Origin: JAUYQR01 sp050632395
GTDB lineage: Bacteria > Pseudomonadota > Alphaproteobacteria > Rhodobacterales > Rhodobacteraceae
DNA: 64,000 nt
Direction: 5' to 3'
NCBI RefSeq assembly: GCF_050632395.1
Contig: NZ_CP192600.1
Location: 124,001-188,000 of the forward strand
Under the pieces are notes generated by a model, which saw only the letters and a program-made list of their open reading frames with translations, searched no databases and was not told the DNA's origin. Of the stretch, positions 51,566 through 60,617 are shown in pieces. Position 1 is the stretch's first letter. The number at the start of each line of letters is the position of its first letter. Position numbers and translations under genes: made by a program.

Positions 51566-52330
51566 ATGAAAAAACCGAACAGCGGCACTCCCCTGGTCGA
51601 GTTGCGCGACATCTCGATTTCCTTCGGGGGGATCAAGGCGGTCGACCATGTGACCGTCGATCTTTTCCCCGGTGAAGTTGTGGGCCTTCTGGGCCACAAC
51701 GGCGCTGGCAAATCGACGCTGATCAAGTGCCTGTCGGGGGCTTACAAGGCCGACGCGGGCGAAATCCTGATCAACGGCGAGAAGGTCGATATCAACAGCC
51801 CGCGCGACGCCCGCGCGCTGAACATCGAAACGATCTACCAGACGCTGGCTTTGGCCGATAACCTCGACGCTGCATCGAACCTGTTTCTCGGGCGCGAGCT
51901 GGTCAACGCCTTCGGCTTCGTCGACGAATCGAAGATGGAAGCCGAGACGCGCAAGATCATGGCGCGATTGAACCCGAACTTCCGCAAGTTCAACGTGCCG
52001 GTCAGCGCCCTTTCCGGCGGTCAACGCCAGTCGGTCGCCATCGCGCGGGCGGTGTATTTCAACGCCAAGATCCTGATCATGGACGAACCCACCGCAGCCC
52101 TTGGCCCGCACGAGACGCAGATGGTGTCGGAACTGATCCAGGAGCTGAAGGCGCAGGGCCTTGGCATCTTCCTGATCGAGCACGACATCCACAACGTGAT
52201 GAAGCTCTGTGACCGTGCGTCGGTGATGAAGAACGGCCAGCTTGTCGGGACGGTGAACGTCGATGAGGTGACCGACGAAGACATCCTTTCGATGATCATC
52301 CTCGGGAAAAAACCCGCCAAGGCCGCGTGA
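51566..52330 (+). CDS. xylG: Xylose ABC transporter, ATPase (single ABC domain)
   Basis: A 254-residue ABC ATPase. Walker A is GHNGAGKST, the Q-loop is in IYQTLALADNL, the signature is LSGGQRQSVAIARAV, Walker B is KILIMDEPTAALG and the H-loop is IEHDIHNV. It has one ABC domain, against two in the E. coli XylG (about 510 residues), so it must act as a homodimer. Two ATGs compete: 51560 is only 2 bases from the SD GGGGG, so 51566 is preferred. The stop overlaps the xylB start (TGATG). Confidence 0.9.
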   Translation: MKKPNSGTPLVELRDISISFGGIKAVDHVTVDLFPGEVVGLLGHNGAGKSTLIKCLSGAYKADAGEILINGEKVDINSPRDARALNIETIYQTLALADNLDAASNLFLGRELVNAFGFVDESKMEAETRKIMARLNPNFRKFNVPVSALSGGQRQSVAIARAVYFNAKILIMDEPTAALGPHETQMVSELIQELKAQGLGIFLIEHDIHNVMKLCDRASVMKNGQLVGTVNVDEVTDEDILSMIILGKKPAKAA

Positions 52331-53769
52331 TGTACATCGGCCTTGATCTTGGCACCTCCGGTCTGAAGGGGGTTCTGATCGACGACGCGCAGGTGGTGGT
52401 GGCCGAAGCGACCGCCCCCCTGACCGTCAGCCGCCCGGCAGACGGGTGGAGCGAGCAGGCGCCGTCGGACTGGATCACTGCGGCGGAAGCCGTGATGGAC
52501 CAGTTATCGGCAAAGGGCCTTGGTGACGTGCGCGCGATCGGGCTTTCCGGCCAGATGCATGGCGCGACGCTGCTGGACGCGAGCGACGAGGTGCTGCGGC
52601 CCTGCATGCTGTGGAACGACACCCGCGCCCATGCCGAAGCGGCCGAGATGGACGAAGACCCGATGTTCCGCCGGATCATCGGCAACATCGTGTTTCCCGG
52701 CTTTACCGCGCCGAAGGTGGCCTGGGTGCAGAAGCACGAGCCGCGGATCTGGGAAAAGATCGCAAAGATCCTGCTGCCGAAAGATTATCTGCGGCTGTGG
52801 CTGACGGGTGAGCATGTCGGGGATATGTCGGATGCCTCGGGCACCGCGTGGTTCGATACCGGCAAGCGCGACTGGTCGGATGACCTGTTGACCGCCACCG
52901 GGTTCAGCCGGGCCAACATGCCACGGCTGGTCGAAGGCTCGGCCCCCTCCGGCGTGATGCGCGATGCGCTGGCCGCCCGCTGGGGTCTGCCGAAAGGCGT
53001 GATCGTGGCCGGCGGTGGCGGCGACAACGCCGCCTCCGGCGTGGGCGTCGGTGTGGTGCGCGCGGGTGAGGCGTTCGTGTCGCTTGGCACCTCGGGCGTC
53101 CTTTTCGCGGTGAATGACGGCTATCAGCCGGACCCGGCGTCGGCCGTTCACACCTTCTGCCATGCCGTGCCGGACACCTGGCACCAGATGGGCGTGATCC
53201 TGGCCGCGACGGATGCCTTGAACTGGTATGCGCGGCTGGTCGGGCAGGATGCGGCGACGCTGACAGCCGACCTTGGCCCCTTGCAAGCGCCTAGGAAGAC
53301 CGTGTTCCTGCCCTATCTTGGCGGCGAGCGGACGCCGATCAACTCCCCCACCATGCGGGGTGCGTTCACCGGGCTGGAACATGTCACCGACCGCAACGCC
53401 GCCACGCGGGCGGTGCTGGAAGGTGTGGCGTTTGCCTTCCGTGACTGCCGCGATGTGCTGGCCGCGACGGGGACCAAGCTGAACACGCTTCTGGCAGTGG
53501 GCGGCGGCTCACGCTCCGACTACTGGCTGTCCGCTATCGCCACGGCGCTTGGCGTGCCGCTGCAGGTGCCGGTTGCAGGCGATTTCGGCGGGGCTTACGG
53601 TGCCGCGCGGCTTGGCCTGATGGCCGCCACCGGTGCCGGGGCCGAGATTGCAACCCTGCCCAAGATCGCCCGGGTCATTGAACCCGATGCCTCCCTTTCC
53701 GACGCTTTCGACGCGGGCCATGCCCGTTTCCGCGCCGCCCAATCGGCTATTCGCGGCCTGACAACCTAA
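52330..53769 (+). CDS. xylB: Xylulokinase
   Basis: A 479-residue FGGY carbohydrate kinase that phosphorylates D-xylulose to xylulose 5-phosphate, feeding the pentose phosphate pathway. It begins YIGLDLGTSGLKGVLID (phosphate-binding loop) and has GLSGQMHGATLLD and the catalytic-Asp region GVIVAGGGGDNAASGVGVG. FLPYLGGERTPINSPTMRG and LLAVGGGSRSDYWLSAIA bind ATP in the C-terminal half. Length is usual. Its ATG overlaps the xylG stop by one base. Confidence 0.95.
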   Translation: MYIGLDLGTSGLKGVLIDDAQVVVAEATAPLTVSRPADGWSEQAPSDWITAAEAVMDQLSAKGLGDVRAIGLSGQMHGATLLDASDEVLRPCMLWNDTRAHAEAAEMDEDPMFRRIIGNIVFPGFTAPKVAWVQKHEPRIWEKIAKILLPKDYLRLWLTGEHVGDMSDASGTAWFDTGKRDWSDDLLTATGFSRANMPRLVEGSAPSGVMRDALAARWGLPKGVIVAGGGGDNAASGVGVGVVRAGEAFVSLGTSGVLFAVNDGYQPDPASAVHTFCHAVPDTWHQMGVILAATDALNWYARLVGQDAATLTADLGPLQAPRKTVFLPYLGGERTPINSPTMRGAFTGLEHVTDRNAATRAVLEGVAFAFRDCRDVLAATGTKLNTLLAVGGGSRSDYWLSAIATALGVPLQVPVAGDFGGAYGAARLGLMAATGAGAEIATLPKIARVIEPDASLSDAFDAGHARFRAAQSAIRGLTT

Positions 53770-53780
53770 GGACCACTTCC

Positions 53781-55082
53781 ATGACCGACTTCTTCAAAGG
53801 CATCCCCGCGATCAAATTCGAGGGCGCTGGCAGCCGCAACGAGTTTGCCTTCCGCCATTACAATCCCGACGAGGTGATCCTTGGCAAGCGGATGGAGGAC
53901 CATCTGCGCTTTGCCGTCGCCTACTGGCACAGCTTTGCCTGGCCCGGCGGCGACCCGTTCGGCGGCCAGACCTTCGAGCGCCCGTGGTTCGGTGACACGA
54001 TGGCGCTGGCCAAGATGAAGGCCGACGTGGCGTTCGAGATGTTCGATATCCTCGGCCAGCCGTTCTACTGCTTCCACGATGCCGATGTGCGGCCGGAGGG
54101 TGCGACCTTCGCGGACTCGAAGCGCAACCTTGACGAAATCGTCGATTACCTTGGCGAAAAGCAGAGCACCCACAAAGCCAAGCTTCTCTGGGGCACGGCG
54201 AACCTCTTTTCCCACCGCCGCTTCATGTCGGGTGCCGCCACCAACCCCGATCCGGACGTCTACGCCTATGCCGCCGCCACGGTGAAGGCGAACATGGACG
54301 CAACGCACAAGCTGGGCGGGCAGAACTATGTGCTGTGGGGCGGTCGCGAGGGGTATGAGACCCTGCTGAACACCGACCTCAAGGCCGAGCGCGCGCACGC
54401 GGGCCGCTTCCTGCAGCAGGTGGTGGACTACAAGCACAAGATCGGCTTCAAGGGCGCGATCCTGATCGAGCCGAAGCCGCAGGAACCCTCGAAGCACCAG
54501 TATGACTACGACGTGGCCACGGTTTACGGCTTCCTCGTCGAATTCGGGCTGGAGAAGGAGGTTCAGGTCAACATCGAACAGGGCCATGCGATCCTTGCCG
54601 GGCACAGCTTTGAACACGAGATCGGGCTGGCCGCCGCGCTTGGCATCTTCGGGTCAATCGACATGAACCGGAACGACTATCAGTCCGGCTGGGATACCGA
54701 CCAGTTCCCGAACAACCACGCCGAAAAGGCCGTGGCGTTCTACGAAATCCTCAAGGCGGGCGGCTTCAAGACCGGCGGCGTGAACTTCGACGCCAAGATC
54801 CGGCGTCAAAGCCTTGATCCGGAAGACCTGATCCTCGCGCATGTCGGCGGCATGGACACCTGCGCGCGCGCGCTGAAAGCCGCCGCCGCGCTGATGGAAT
54901 CGGGCGAGATGGAGGCTGCCGTGAAGGCCCGCTACGCCGGCTGGAACGACCCCAAGGCGCAGGCGATGCTGAAGGGCGGGCTTGAAGAGGCTGCCGCCCG
55001 CGTGACCGCCGAAGGGCTGGAACCGCAGCCGAAATCGGGCCGTCAGGAGCGGCTGGAAAACCTCTGGAACCGTTACGTCTGA
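53781..55082 (+). CDS. xylA: Xylose isomerase
   Basis: A 433-residue class II enzyme that converts D-xylose to D-xylulose with two divalent metals. Catalytic and metal-binding segments are FYCFHDADVRPEG (His, Asp), NYVLWGGREGYETLLNTD, GFKGAILIEPKPQEPSKHQY (metal Glu and Lys), VNIEQGHAILAGHSFEHE and DMNRNDYQSGWDTDQFPNN. SD AAGGA sits before the ATG, 11 bases after xylB. The gene order xylFHGBA gives transport, phosphorylation and isomerisation in one transcript. Confidence 0.97.
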   Translation: MTDFFKGIPAIKFEGAGSRNEFAFRHYNPDEVILGKRMEDHLRFAVAYWHSFAWPGGDPFGGQTFERPWFGDTMALAKMKADVAFEMFDILGQPFYCFHDADVRPEGATFADSKRNLDEIVDYLGEKQSTHKAKLLWGTANLFSHRRFMSGAATNPDPDVYAYAAATVKANMDATHKLGGQNYVLWGGREGYETLLNTDLKAERAHAGRFLQQVVDYKHKIGFKGAILIEPKPQEPSKHQYDYDVATVYGFLVEFGLEKEVQVNIEQGHAILAGHSFEHEIGLAAALGIFGSIDMNRNDYQSGWDTDQFPNNHAEKAVAFYEILKAGGFKTGGVNFDAKIRRQSLDPEDLILAHVGGMDTCARALKAAAALMESGEMEAAVKARYAGWNDPKAQAMLKGGLEEAAARVTAEGLEPQPKSGRQERLENLWNRYV

Positions 55083-56749
55083 TGACCGAGATCGACCGCA
55101 TCCTTTCCGCCCCGCCGTTCAATCTTGATCCGGCGGGGCGGGAGTGGGTGCGGGCAACCCTTTCGGGGATGACCGAGGCGGCCAAGGTGCGGCATTTGTT
55201 CGTGCATTCGGTGCACGGCAGCGGGCCGGACGAGGTGGCGCGGCTGACGGCGTTGCAGCCAGCCGGTTTCACCAAGTTCTTCGGCACCGATGCGAAGGCC
55301 GAGCTTGATACGCTGGACGCGCTGCGTGCCGGGGCGGTCATTCCCTACCTCGTCAGCGCCGATCTTGAAGGCAGCCGGATGAGCCTGCCCTTCGGGACCG
55401 AGGTGCCGAACCCCTTGGCGCTGGCGGCCGTGGATGATGTTCAGGCGTCGGAAGCGGTGGCGCGGATCATGGCCGAAGAGGCGCGCGCTGCGGGCATCAA
55501 CTGGTCGTTCACGCCGGTGATCGACATCAACGCGCTGTTCCGGTCGGCCATTGTGGCGACGCGGGGGCTTGGGTCCGACCCCGCGCGCATCAATGCGCAC
55601 GCGCTGGCGCATATCCGGGGCTTGCAAGGCCACGGCGTTGCGGCGACGGCGAAGCACTGGCCCGGCGAAGGCCATGACGACCGCGACCAGCATCTGTTGA
55701 CCACGATCAACCCCCTCTCGCTGGCCGAGTGGGAAGCGACCCACGGTGCGCTTTACCGCAGCATGATCGAGGCGGGCGTGATGGCCGTGATGGCGGGGCA
55801 TATCGCCTTTCCGGCCTACGTGCTGGCGCACGATCCCAACGCGGGGCTTGAGGCTTATCGCCCGGCATCGACTTCGCCGCTTCTGAACCAGACGCTCCTG
55901 CGCGGCGAGTTGGGCTTCAACGGCGTGATCGTGTCAGACGCAACGCCGATGGCCGGGTTCGGTTCTTGGGCCAATCGCGACGAGATGCTGCCCGAGGTGG
56001 TGTCCTCGGGCTGCGACGCGATCCTGTTCTCGGACGAGCCCGAGGCCGATATCGCGCGGATCGAAGCGGCGCTCGACGACGGGCGTCTTGCGCGCGACCG
56101 GCTGGATCTGGCGATGGTGCGGGTTCTGGGGCTGAAAGCGGCTCTATCTTTGCATGAAACCGGAAAAACGCCGGCCGACCGGACCAGGCTTTTCAACCCC
56201 ACGAACGCGCAAGAGGCCGAGGCGGTGACGGCCCGCGCGCCGACGCTGGTAAAGGATGTGCGGGGCATTCTTCCCCTGTCGCCCGATCGGCATCGCCGCG
56301 TGCTGATCTGCACGACCGGCATCATCACGCCCCTGCATGGCGCCGGAGCAGCGATGGTGTTCCCCGACCTGATGCGCGCCGAAGGGTTCGATGTCACGCT
56401 GTATGCCCCCGAAGCGCGGCCCGATCCGCGCGACTTCGACCTGATGCTGTTTCTGATGGGCGAGGAAACGCTGTTGACCCGAGGGCGCATCTTTCTGGAC
56501 TGGAACCGCCTGATGGGTGGCCTGCACGGTGCGATGCGGCGGTATTGGCATCAGGTGCCGACCGCCCTGATCTCCTTCGGCTACCCCTATTACCTGTATG
56601 ATGCCCCCCGGATGCCCTGCGTCGTCAATGCCTACGCCACGATGGACACGATGCAGCGCGCGACGCTGGACTGCCTTCTGGGCCGCGCCCCGTTCCTCGG
56701 GCAAAACCCTGTCGATCCATTCTGCGGACTGCCCGACGCGCGGTTCTAG
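55082..56749 (+). CDS. Glycoside hydrolase family 3 enzyme with NagZ-type Asp-His signature
   Basis: A 555-residue GH3 protein without a signal peptide, so probably cytoplasmic. The barrel domain has VSADLEGSRMSLPF, Lys191-His192 in KHWPGEGHDDRDQH and nucleophile Asp286 in IVSDATPM. Asp202 and His204 align with the Asp-His acid/base dyad of NagZ-like GH3 enzymes, which beta-xylosidases of the family lack. A second domain follows from about 380. Its ATG overlaps the xylA stop (TGATG), so a role in releasing xylose or another sugar from a short imported glycoside is likely. Phosphorylase activity is possible, as in some NagZ relatives. Its stop codon overlaps the convergent stop in a CTAG palindrome. 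Confidence 0.85.
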   Translation: MTEIDRILSAPPFNLDPAGREWVRATLSGMTEAAKVRHLFVHSVHGSGPDEVARLTALQPAGFTKFFGTDAKAELDTLDALRAGAVIPYLVSADLEGSRMSLPFGTEVPNPLALAAVDDVQASEAVARIMAEEARAAGINWSFTPVIDINALFRSAIVATRGLGSDPARINAHALAHIRGLQGHGVAATAKHWPGEGHDDRDQHLLTTINPLSLAEWEATHGALYRSMIEAGVMAVMAGHIAFPAYVLAHDPNAGLEAYRPASTSPLLNQTLLRGELGFNGVIVSDATPMAGFGSWANRDEMLPEVVSSGCDAILFSDEPEADIARIEAALDDGRLARDRLDLAMVRVLGLKAALSLHETGKTPADRTRLFNPTNAQEAEAVTARAPTLVKDVRGILPLSPDRHRRVLICTTGIITPLHGAGAAMVFPDLMRAEGFDVTLYAPEARPDPRDFDLMLFLMGEETLLTRGRIFLDWNRLMGGLHGAMRRYWHQVPTALISFGYPYYLYDAPRMPCVVNAYATMDTMQRATLDCLLGRAPFLGQNPVDPFCGLPDARF

Positions 56750-57597
56750 CGCGGCCCAAGAGGGAGGCGCATGCGTTCGTCGATCTCGGCATTGATTGCG
56801 CCACCAAGAAGCACGGCCCAGACGCTGAGGTAGAGCCATGTCATCAGGATGATGACAGCGCCGATCGAGCCATAGATCGTGTTGTAGCTGTTGAAATTCG
56901 CCAGATAGACCGAAAATCCGATCGACACGCCCGACCAGGCGATGGTGGCCACCAGAACGCCCACGGTGATCCACGGGCTGCGAAAGCCGCCGGGGACATT
57001 GGGGCCAAAACGGTACAGGATAGACAGGCACGTCAGCACCAGAATGGACATCGCGCCCCAGGGCAGCACGCCGATCAGCCACGCCTCGAAACTGCCGAAG
57101 GTGACATAGTTGAGCAGGATCGGCACAACCACCACTGTCACCAGCGCCACCATCAGCGCGCCGATCAAGGCCCCCGTCAGCATGAAATCCACCGCCCATG
57201 ACCAAAGCCAGCTGCGCGGCCGCGCCCGGTGCACGACATCCAGACCCTGCACCAGCGCTGATACCCCGGCGCGCGCCGAATAGACCGCGATGGCAAGCGA
57301 GATCGCCGTGGCCCAGCCAACGGCGCCACGCGGTGCCGTCATCAATCCGATGACCTGGTCATGCACCAGGGTCGCGGCCTCGGCCGGCAGGAACCGCTCG
57401 GCCACCGCCAGATATTCGCCGATCACGCCCGGATCGGCCACCATGCTCCAGATCGCGATGGTGGCGGTCAGTCCGGGGAACACGGCAAACATCGCATAGA
57501 ACGCCACGCCTGCCGCGATCAGCGAGAAGTGACCCTCCGCAACACGCTTCCAGACCGCGACGATGAAATCCCAATATTTGGCGATGTGGCTACGCAT
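56746..57597 (-). CDS. YihY/BrkB-family inner-membrane protein
   Basis: A 283-residue protein from ATG 57597; an open frame extends 90 bases further, overlapping the upstream divergent region, without support. It has six hydrophobic segments with the family start IAKYWDFIVAVWKRVAEGHFSLIAAGVAFYAM (several adjoining motifs). The hallmark AISLAIAVYSARAGVSALVQGLD and TWLYLSVWAVLLGGAINAEIDE regions are also present. Once called RNase BN by mistake, the family has no proven catalytic role; transport is suspected. Convergent with the GH3 gene. Confidence 0.88.
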   Translation of the reverse strand: MRSHIAKYWDFIVAVWKRVAEGHFSLIAAGVAFYAMFAVFPGLTATIAIWSMVADPGVIGEYLAVAERFLPAEAATLVHDQVIGLMTAPRGAVGWATAISLAIAVYSARAGVSALVQGLDVVHRARPRSWLWSWAVDFMLTGALIGALMVALVTVVVVPILLNYVTFGSFEAWLIGVLPWGAMSILVLTCLSILYRFGPNVPGGFRSPWITVGVLVATIAWSGVSIGFSVYLANFNSYNTIYGSIGAVIILMTWLYLSVWAVLLGGAINAEIDERMRLPLGPR

Positions 57598-57685
57598 CCG
57601 GTCACAATGGCCGAGGTGTATCGCCTGCACAACTTGCGGCGTTCCGATTGGCGTGAAATGTTGGCCACCGAAGGAGACCTGCCGC

Positions 57686-58711
57686 ATGACCTATTCCCCC
57701 CGCGACGACCGTTATGACCGCATGATCTACAACCGCTGCGGAGCCACCGGCCTGAAGCTGCCGGCGATCTCGCTTGGGCTGTGGCACAACTTCGGCCACG
57801 ATACGCCACATGCCACCAAGCAGGCGATCTGCCGCACCGCCTTTGACCACGGCATCACACATTTCGATCTGGCCAACAACTACGGCCCGCCCGCTGGCAG
57901 CGCCGAAGAGGCGTTCGGCGATCTGATGAAGACCGATTTCCGCCTGCATAGAGACGAATTGATCGTGTCGTCGAAGGCCGGCTACCACATGTGGAACGGG
58001 CCTTACGGCGAATGGGGCAGCCGCAAATACCTGATCTCGTCCTGCGACCAGAGCCTGAGGCGGATGGGCCTTGATTACGTCGACATCTTTTATTCGCATC
58101 GCTTTGATCCCGACACGCCGCTGGAAGAAACCATGGGCGCGCTGGATCATATCGTGCGGTCGGGCCGCGCGCTTTATGTGGGCATCTCCAGCTACAACAG
58201 CCAGCGCACCCGCGAGGCTTATGCCATCCTGAAAGACCTTGGTACGCCTCTGGTCATTCACCAGCCCAGCTACAACATCCTGAACCGCTGGGTCGAAACC
58301 GACGGGCTGAAAGACACGCTGGCGGACCTGGGCGTCGGCTCCATCGCCTTCATTCCCTTGGCGCAGGGCATCCTGACCAAGAAATACCTGAACGGCATCC
58401 CGGCGGGCAGCCGTGCAACGCAGGACAAGTCGCTGGACCCTTCGGTGGTGGAAAAGGCGGTCGGGTCGGTCAGAAAGCTGAACGAGATGGCCGAGGCCCG
58501 TGGCCAGACACTGGCGCAGATGGCGCTGGCCTGGGTGCTGCGCGGCGGCGGCATCACCAGTGCGTTGATCGGCGCCTCAAGTGCTGCACAGGTCGAAGAC
58601 TGCGCGGGTGCTATCCGCAACCTTGACTTCACCGCCGAAGAACTAGCCCGCATCGACGCCATTTCCGAAGAAAAGGACATCAACCTCTGGGCCAAATCCT
58701 CCAGCGACTAG
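57686..58711 (+). CDS. Aldo/keto reductase (YghZ / L-glyceraldehyde-3-phosphate reductase group)
   Basis: A 341-residue AKR from ATG 57686 (SD AAGGAG). The barrel has LGLWHNFGHDT and GITHFDLANNYGPPAGSAE with the catalytic Asp and Tyr, VSSKAGYHMWNGPYGEWGS with the catalytic Lys, and FYSHRFDPDTPLEETM with the catalytic His. A C-terminal GITSALIGASSAAQVEDCAG binds NADPH. Its likely substrates are small aldehydes such as methylglyoxal or L-glyceraldehyde 3-phosphate. Confidence 0.92.
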   Translation: MTYSPRDDRYDRMIYNRCGATGLKLPAISLGLWHNFGHDTPHATKQAICRTAFDHGITHFDLANNYGPPAGSAEEAFGDLMKTDFRLHRDELIVSSKAGYHMWNGPYGEWGSRKYLISSCDQSLRRMGLDYVDIFYSHRFDPDTPLEETMGALDHIVRSGRALYVGISSYNSQRTREAYAILKDLGTPLVIHQPSYNILNRWVETDGLKDTLADLGVGSIAFIPLAQGILTKKYLNGIPAGSRATQDKSLDPSVVEKAVGSVRKLNEMAEARGQTLAQMALAWVLRGGGITSALIGASSAAQVEDCAGAIRNLDFTAEELARIDAISEEKDINLWAKSSSD

Positions 58712-58722
58712 TGAAGCCAACG

Positions 58723-58748
58723 AACCGGCGGCAATCATGCCGCCGGTT
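58723..58748. terminator. Hairpin between convergent AKR and ubiG genes
   Basis: AACCGGCGGCA (58723-58733) pairs perfectly with TGCCGCCGGTT (58738-58748). The 4-base loop ATCA contains the complement of the ubiG stop codon, so the hairpin overlaps the last codons of ubiG. A short T-run on the plus strand favours use by the AKR gene. Confidence 0.75.
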
Positions 58749-59481
58749 TCACCGACGCGGTGACGTAGTTGCAACTGAGGTCGCGGTCAGACAGGCTCCA
58801 TGACCAGCCGACCGGGTTGAACACCATGCCCTTGCGGTCCACAGGCGTCAGGCCAGCGCCCCGGATCAGGGCGTAAAGCTCGTCCGGCGTGATGAACTTC
58901 TGCCAGTCATGCGTGCCTTTCGGCAGCCAGCGCATCACCCATTCGGCCCCGATGATCGCCATCATGAAGCTTTTGGCGTTGCGGTTCAGGGTTGAGCAGA
59001 TCATCAGCCCGCCGGGTTTCAAAAGCTGCTGGCAGGCGGTCAGATAGCCCTGCGGGTCGGCGACATGTTCGACAACTTCCATGTTCAGCACGACGTCGAA
59101 CTGTTCGCCCGCCTCGGCCAGCGCTTCGGCGGTGGTGTGGCGGTAATCGATCGTTAGGCCCGATTGCTGGGCATGCAGCTGCGCCACGGGGATGTTGCGC
59201 GGTGCGGCATCGGCCCCCACCACATCGGCGCCAAGCCGCGCCATCGGTTCGGCCAAAAGCCCGCCGCCGCAGCCGATATCGAGGATGCGCAGGCCCTTGA
59301 ACGGCAGGGGCCCGGCAAGATCGCGGCCAAATTCGGCGCCGATCTGGCTGGTGATATAGCCCAACCGGCAGGGGTTCAGCATGTGCAGCGGCTTGAACTT
59401 GCCCTCGGGGTTCCACCACTCGGCCGCCATCGCTTCGAACTTGGCAACTTCGCCGGGATCGACGGTCTGCGTGGCTTGCAT
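58735..59481 (-). CDS. ubiG: Ubiquinone biosynthesis O-methyltransferase
   Basis: A 248-residue methyltransferase that performs both O-methylations in ubiquinone synthesis. The family start VDPGEVAKFEAMAAEWWNPEG and KPLHMLNPCRLGYI precede the SAM loop LRILDIGCGGGLLAEPMARLGA, DVVGADAAPRNI and the post-motifs VVLNMEVVEHVADP and GGLMICSTLNRNAKS. SD GAGGAGA lies before ATG 59481. It is divergent from the peptidase gene 54 bases away. Confidence 0.96.
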   Translation of the reverse strand: MQATQTVDPGEVAKFEAMAAEWWNPEGKFKPLHMLNPCRLGYITSQIGAEFGRDLAGPLPFKGLRILDIGCGGGLLAEPMARLGADVVGADAAPRNIPVAQLHAQQSGLTIDYRHTTAEALAEAGEQFDVVLNMEVVEHVADPQGYLTACQQLLKPGGLMICSTLNRNAKSFMMAIIGAEWVMRWLPKGTHDWQKFITPDELYALIRGAGLTPVDRKGMVFNPVGWSWSLSDRDLSCNYVTASVKPAA

Positions 59482-59501
59482 CTTGGTCTCCTCATTGCCC
59501 G

Positions 59502-59530
59502 TTCACTTGCGGCTCTGGCAGGGCTATATA
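59502..59530 (+). promoter_or_regulatory. Candidate promoter of the proline iminopeptidase gene, possibly leaderless
   Basis: A -35 TTCACT (59502-59507), 17-base spacer and -10 TATATA (59525-59530) place the start at about 59536-59537, at or next to the first ATG at 59536. No convincing SD is present. Confidence 0.4.
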
Positions 59531-59535
59531 GGGCG

Positions 59536-60510
59536 ATGATGGATCAAAGATCAGGTCAAAAGCGCGCAGTCGAATTTCTTTACCCGCCGATCGATCCCTT
59601 CGATCAGCGCGTCATCGACATGGGCGACGGGCACCGAATCTACGTCGAACAATGTGGGCGGCGCGACGGAATTCCGGTGATCGTGTTCCACGGCGGGCCG
59701 GGTGGCGGCTGTTCGCCCGCAATGCGGCGCTATTTCGACCCTTCGGTTTACCGGATCGTGCTTTTCGACCAGCGTGGCTGCGGACGGTCACGGCCCCATG
59801 CAAGCGTCATCGAAAACACCACCTGGCACCTGATTCGCGACGTCGAGGTGATTCGTCAGGCCTTGGGCATCGAGCAGTTCATCGCCTTTGGCGGCAGTTG
59901 GGGGGCCACGCTGGCGCTGATCTACGCGATCAGCCACCCGGAGTGTGTGACCCATCTGGTGCTGCGCGGCGTGTTCCTGATGACCAAGGCGGAGTTGAAA
60001 TGGTTCTACGGCGGCGGGGCGGGCAACTTCTTTCCCGAGCTTTGGAACCGTTTCGTCAACGCCATCCCCTTGGCCGAGCGTGACAACCTGATCGCCGCCT
60101 ATAACCGGCGCCTGTTTTCCGGCAACCTGATGGAAGAATCCCGGTTCGGCCGGATCTGGGCAAATTGGGAAAACGCGCTTGCCTCGATCCACCACGAGGG
60201 GCCGATGGGCGAAAGCCCGTCCGACTATGCGCGCGCCTTTTCGCGGCTGGAGAACCACTACTTCCAGAACGGCGGCTTTCTGCAATCCGATGGCTGGATC
60301 CTGCGCGAACGGCCCCGAATCGAGCACATCCCCTGCACCATCGTGCAGGGTCGTTATGACATGATCTGCCCGCCAGTTTCGGCGTGGAAGCTGGCTGATG
60401 GCTGGGACAAGTGCCACCTGAAGATGGTCGGGCTGGCTGGCCATGCCCTGTCGGAACCCGGCATCAGTGAGGCGCTGGTGCGCGTGATGGACGCACTGCA
60501 CAGCGACTGA
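59536..60510 (+). CDS. pip: Proline iminopeptidase
   Basis: A 324-residue alpha/beta hydrolase that removes N-terminal proline from peptides. The oxyanion-hole HGGPGGG, the DQRGCGRSRPHA block and the nucleophile elbow GGSWGATLALIYAISHPE (catalytic Ser in GGSWG) are diagnostic of peptidase family S33. The region GRYDMICPP contains the catalytic Asp, and the His is in GLAGHALSEPG. Two tandem ATGs (59536, 59539) open the frame. The open frame continues upstream to 59164 across ubiG, which is not coding. Confidence 0.93.
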   Translation: MMDQRSGQKRAVEFLYPPIDPFDQRVIDMGDGHRIYVEQCGRRDGIPVIVFHGGPGGGCSPAMRRYFDPSVYRIVLFDQRGCGRSRPHASVIENTTWHLIRDVEVIRQALGIEQFIAFGGSWGATLALIYAISHPECVTHLVLRGVFLMTKAELKWFYGGGAGNFFPELWNRFVNAIPLAERDNLIAAYNRRLFSGNLMEESRFGRIWANWENALASIHHEGPMGESPSDYARAFSRLENHYFQNGGFLQSDGWILRERPRIEHIPCTIVQGRYDMICPPVSAWKLADGWDKCHLKMVGLAGHALSEPGISEALVRVMDALHSD

Positions 60511-60617
60511 TCGGCCCGAGTCGATACCCAACTAAAAGAATCGGCTTTACTCCAAAGTGTTTTTGTCGGAAATCTTGGGCGATGCGGCTGCGGCCGAACT
60601 TTGCGCAAGGACCACGA

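Noticed and set aside
49669..51726. Minus-strand open frame of 685 codons opposite xylF-xylH-xylG
   Set aside because: Repetitive charged translation; the xyl genes on the other strand are unambiguous.
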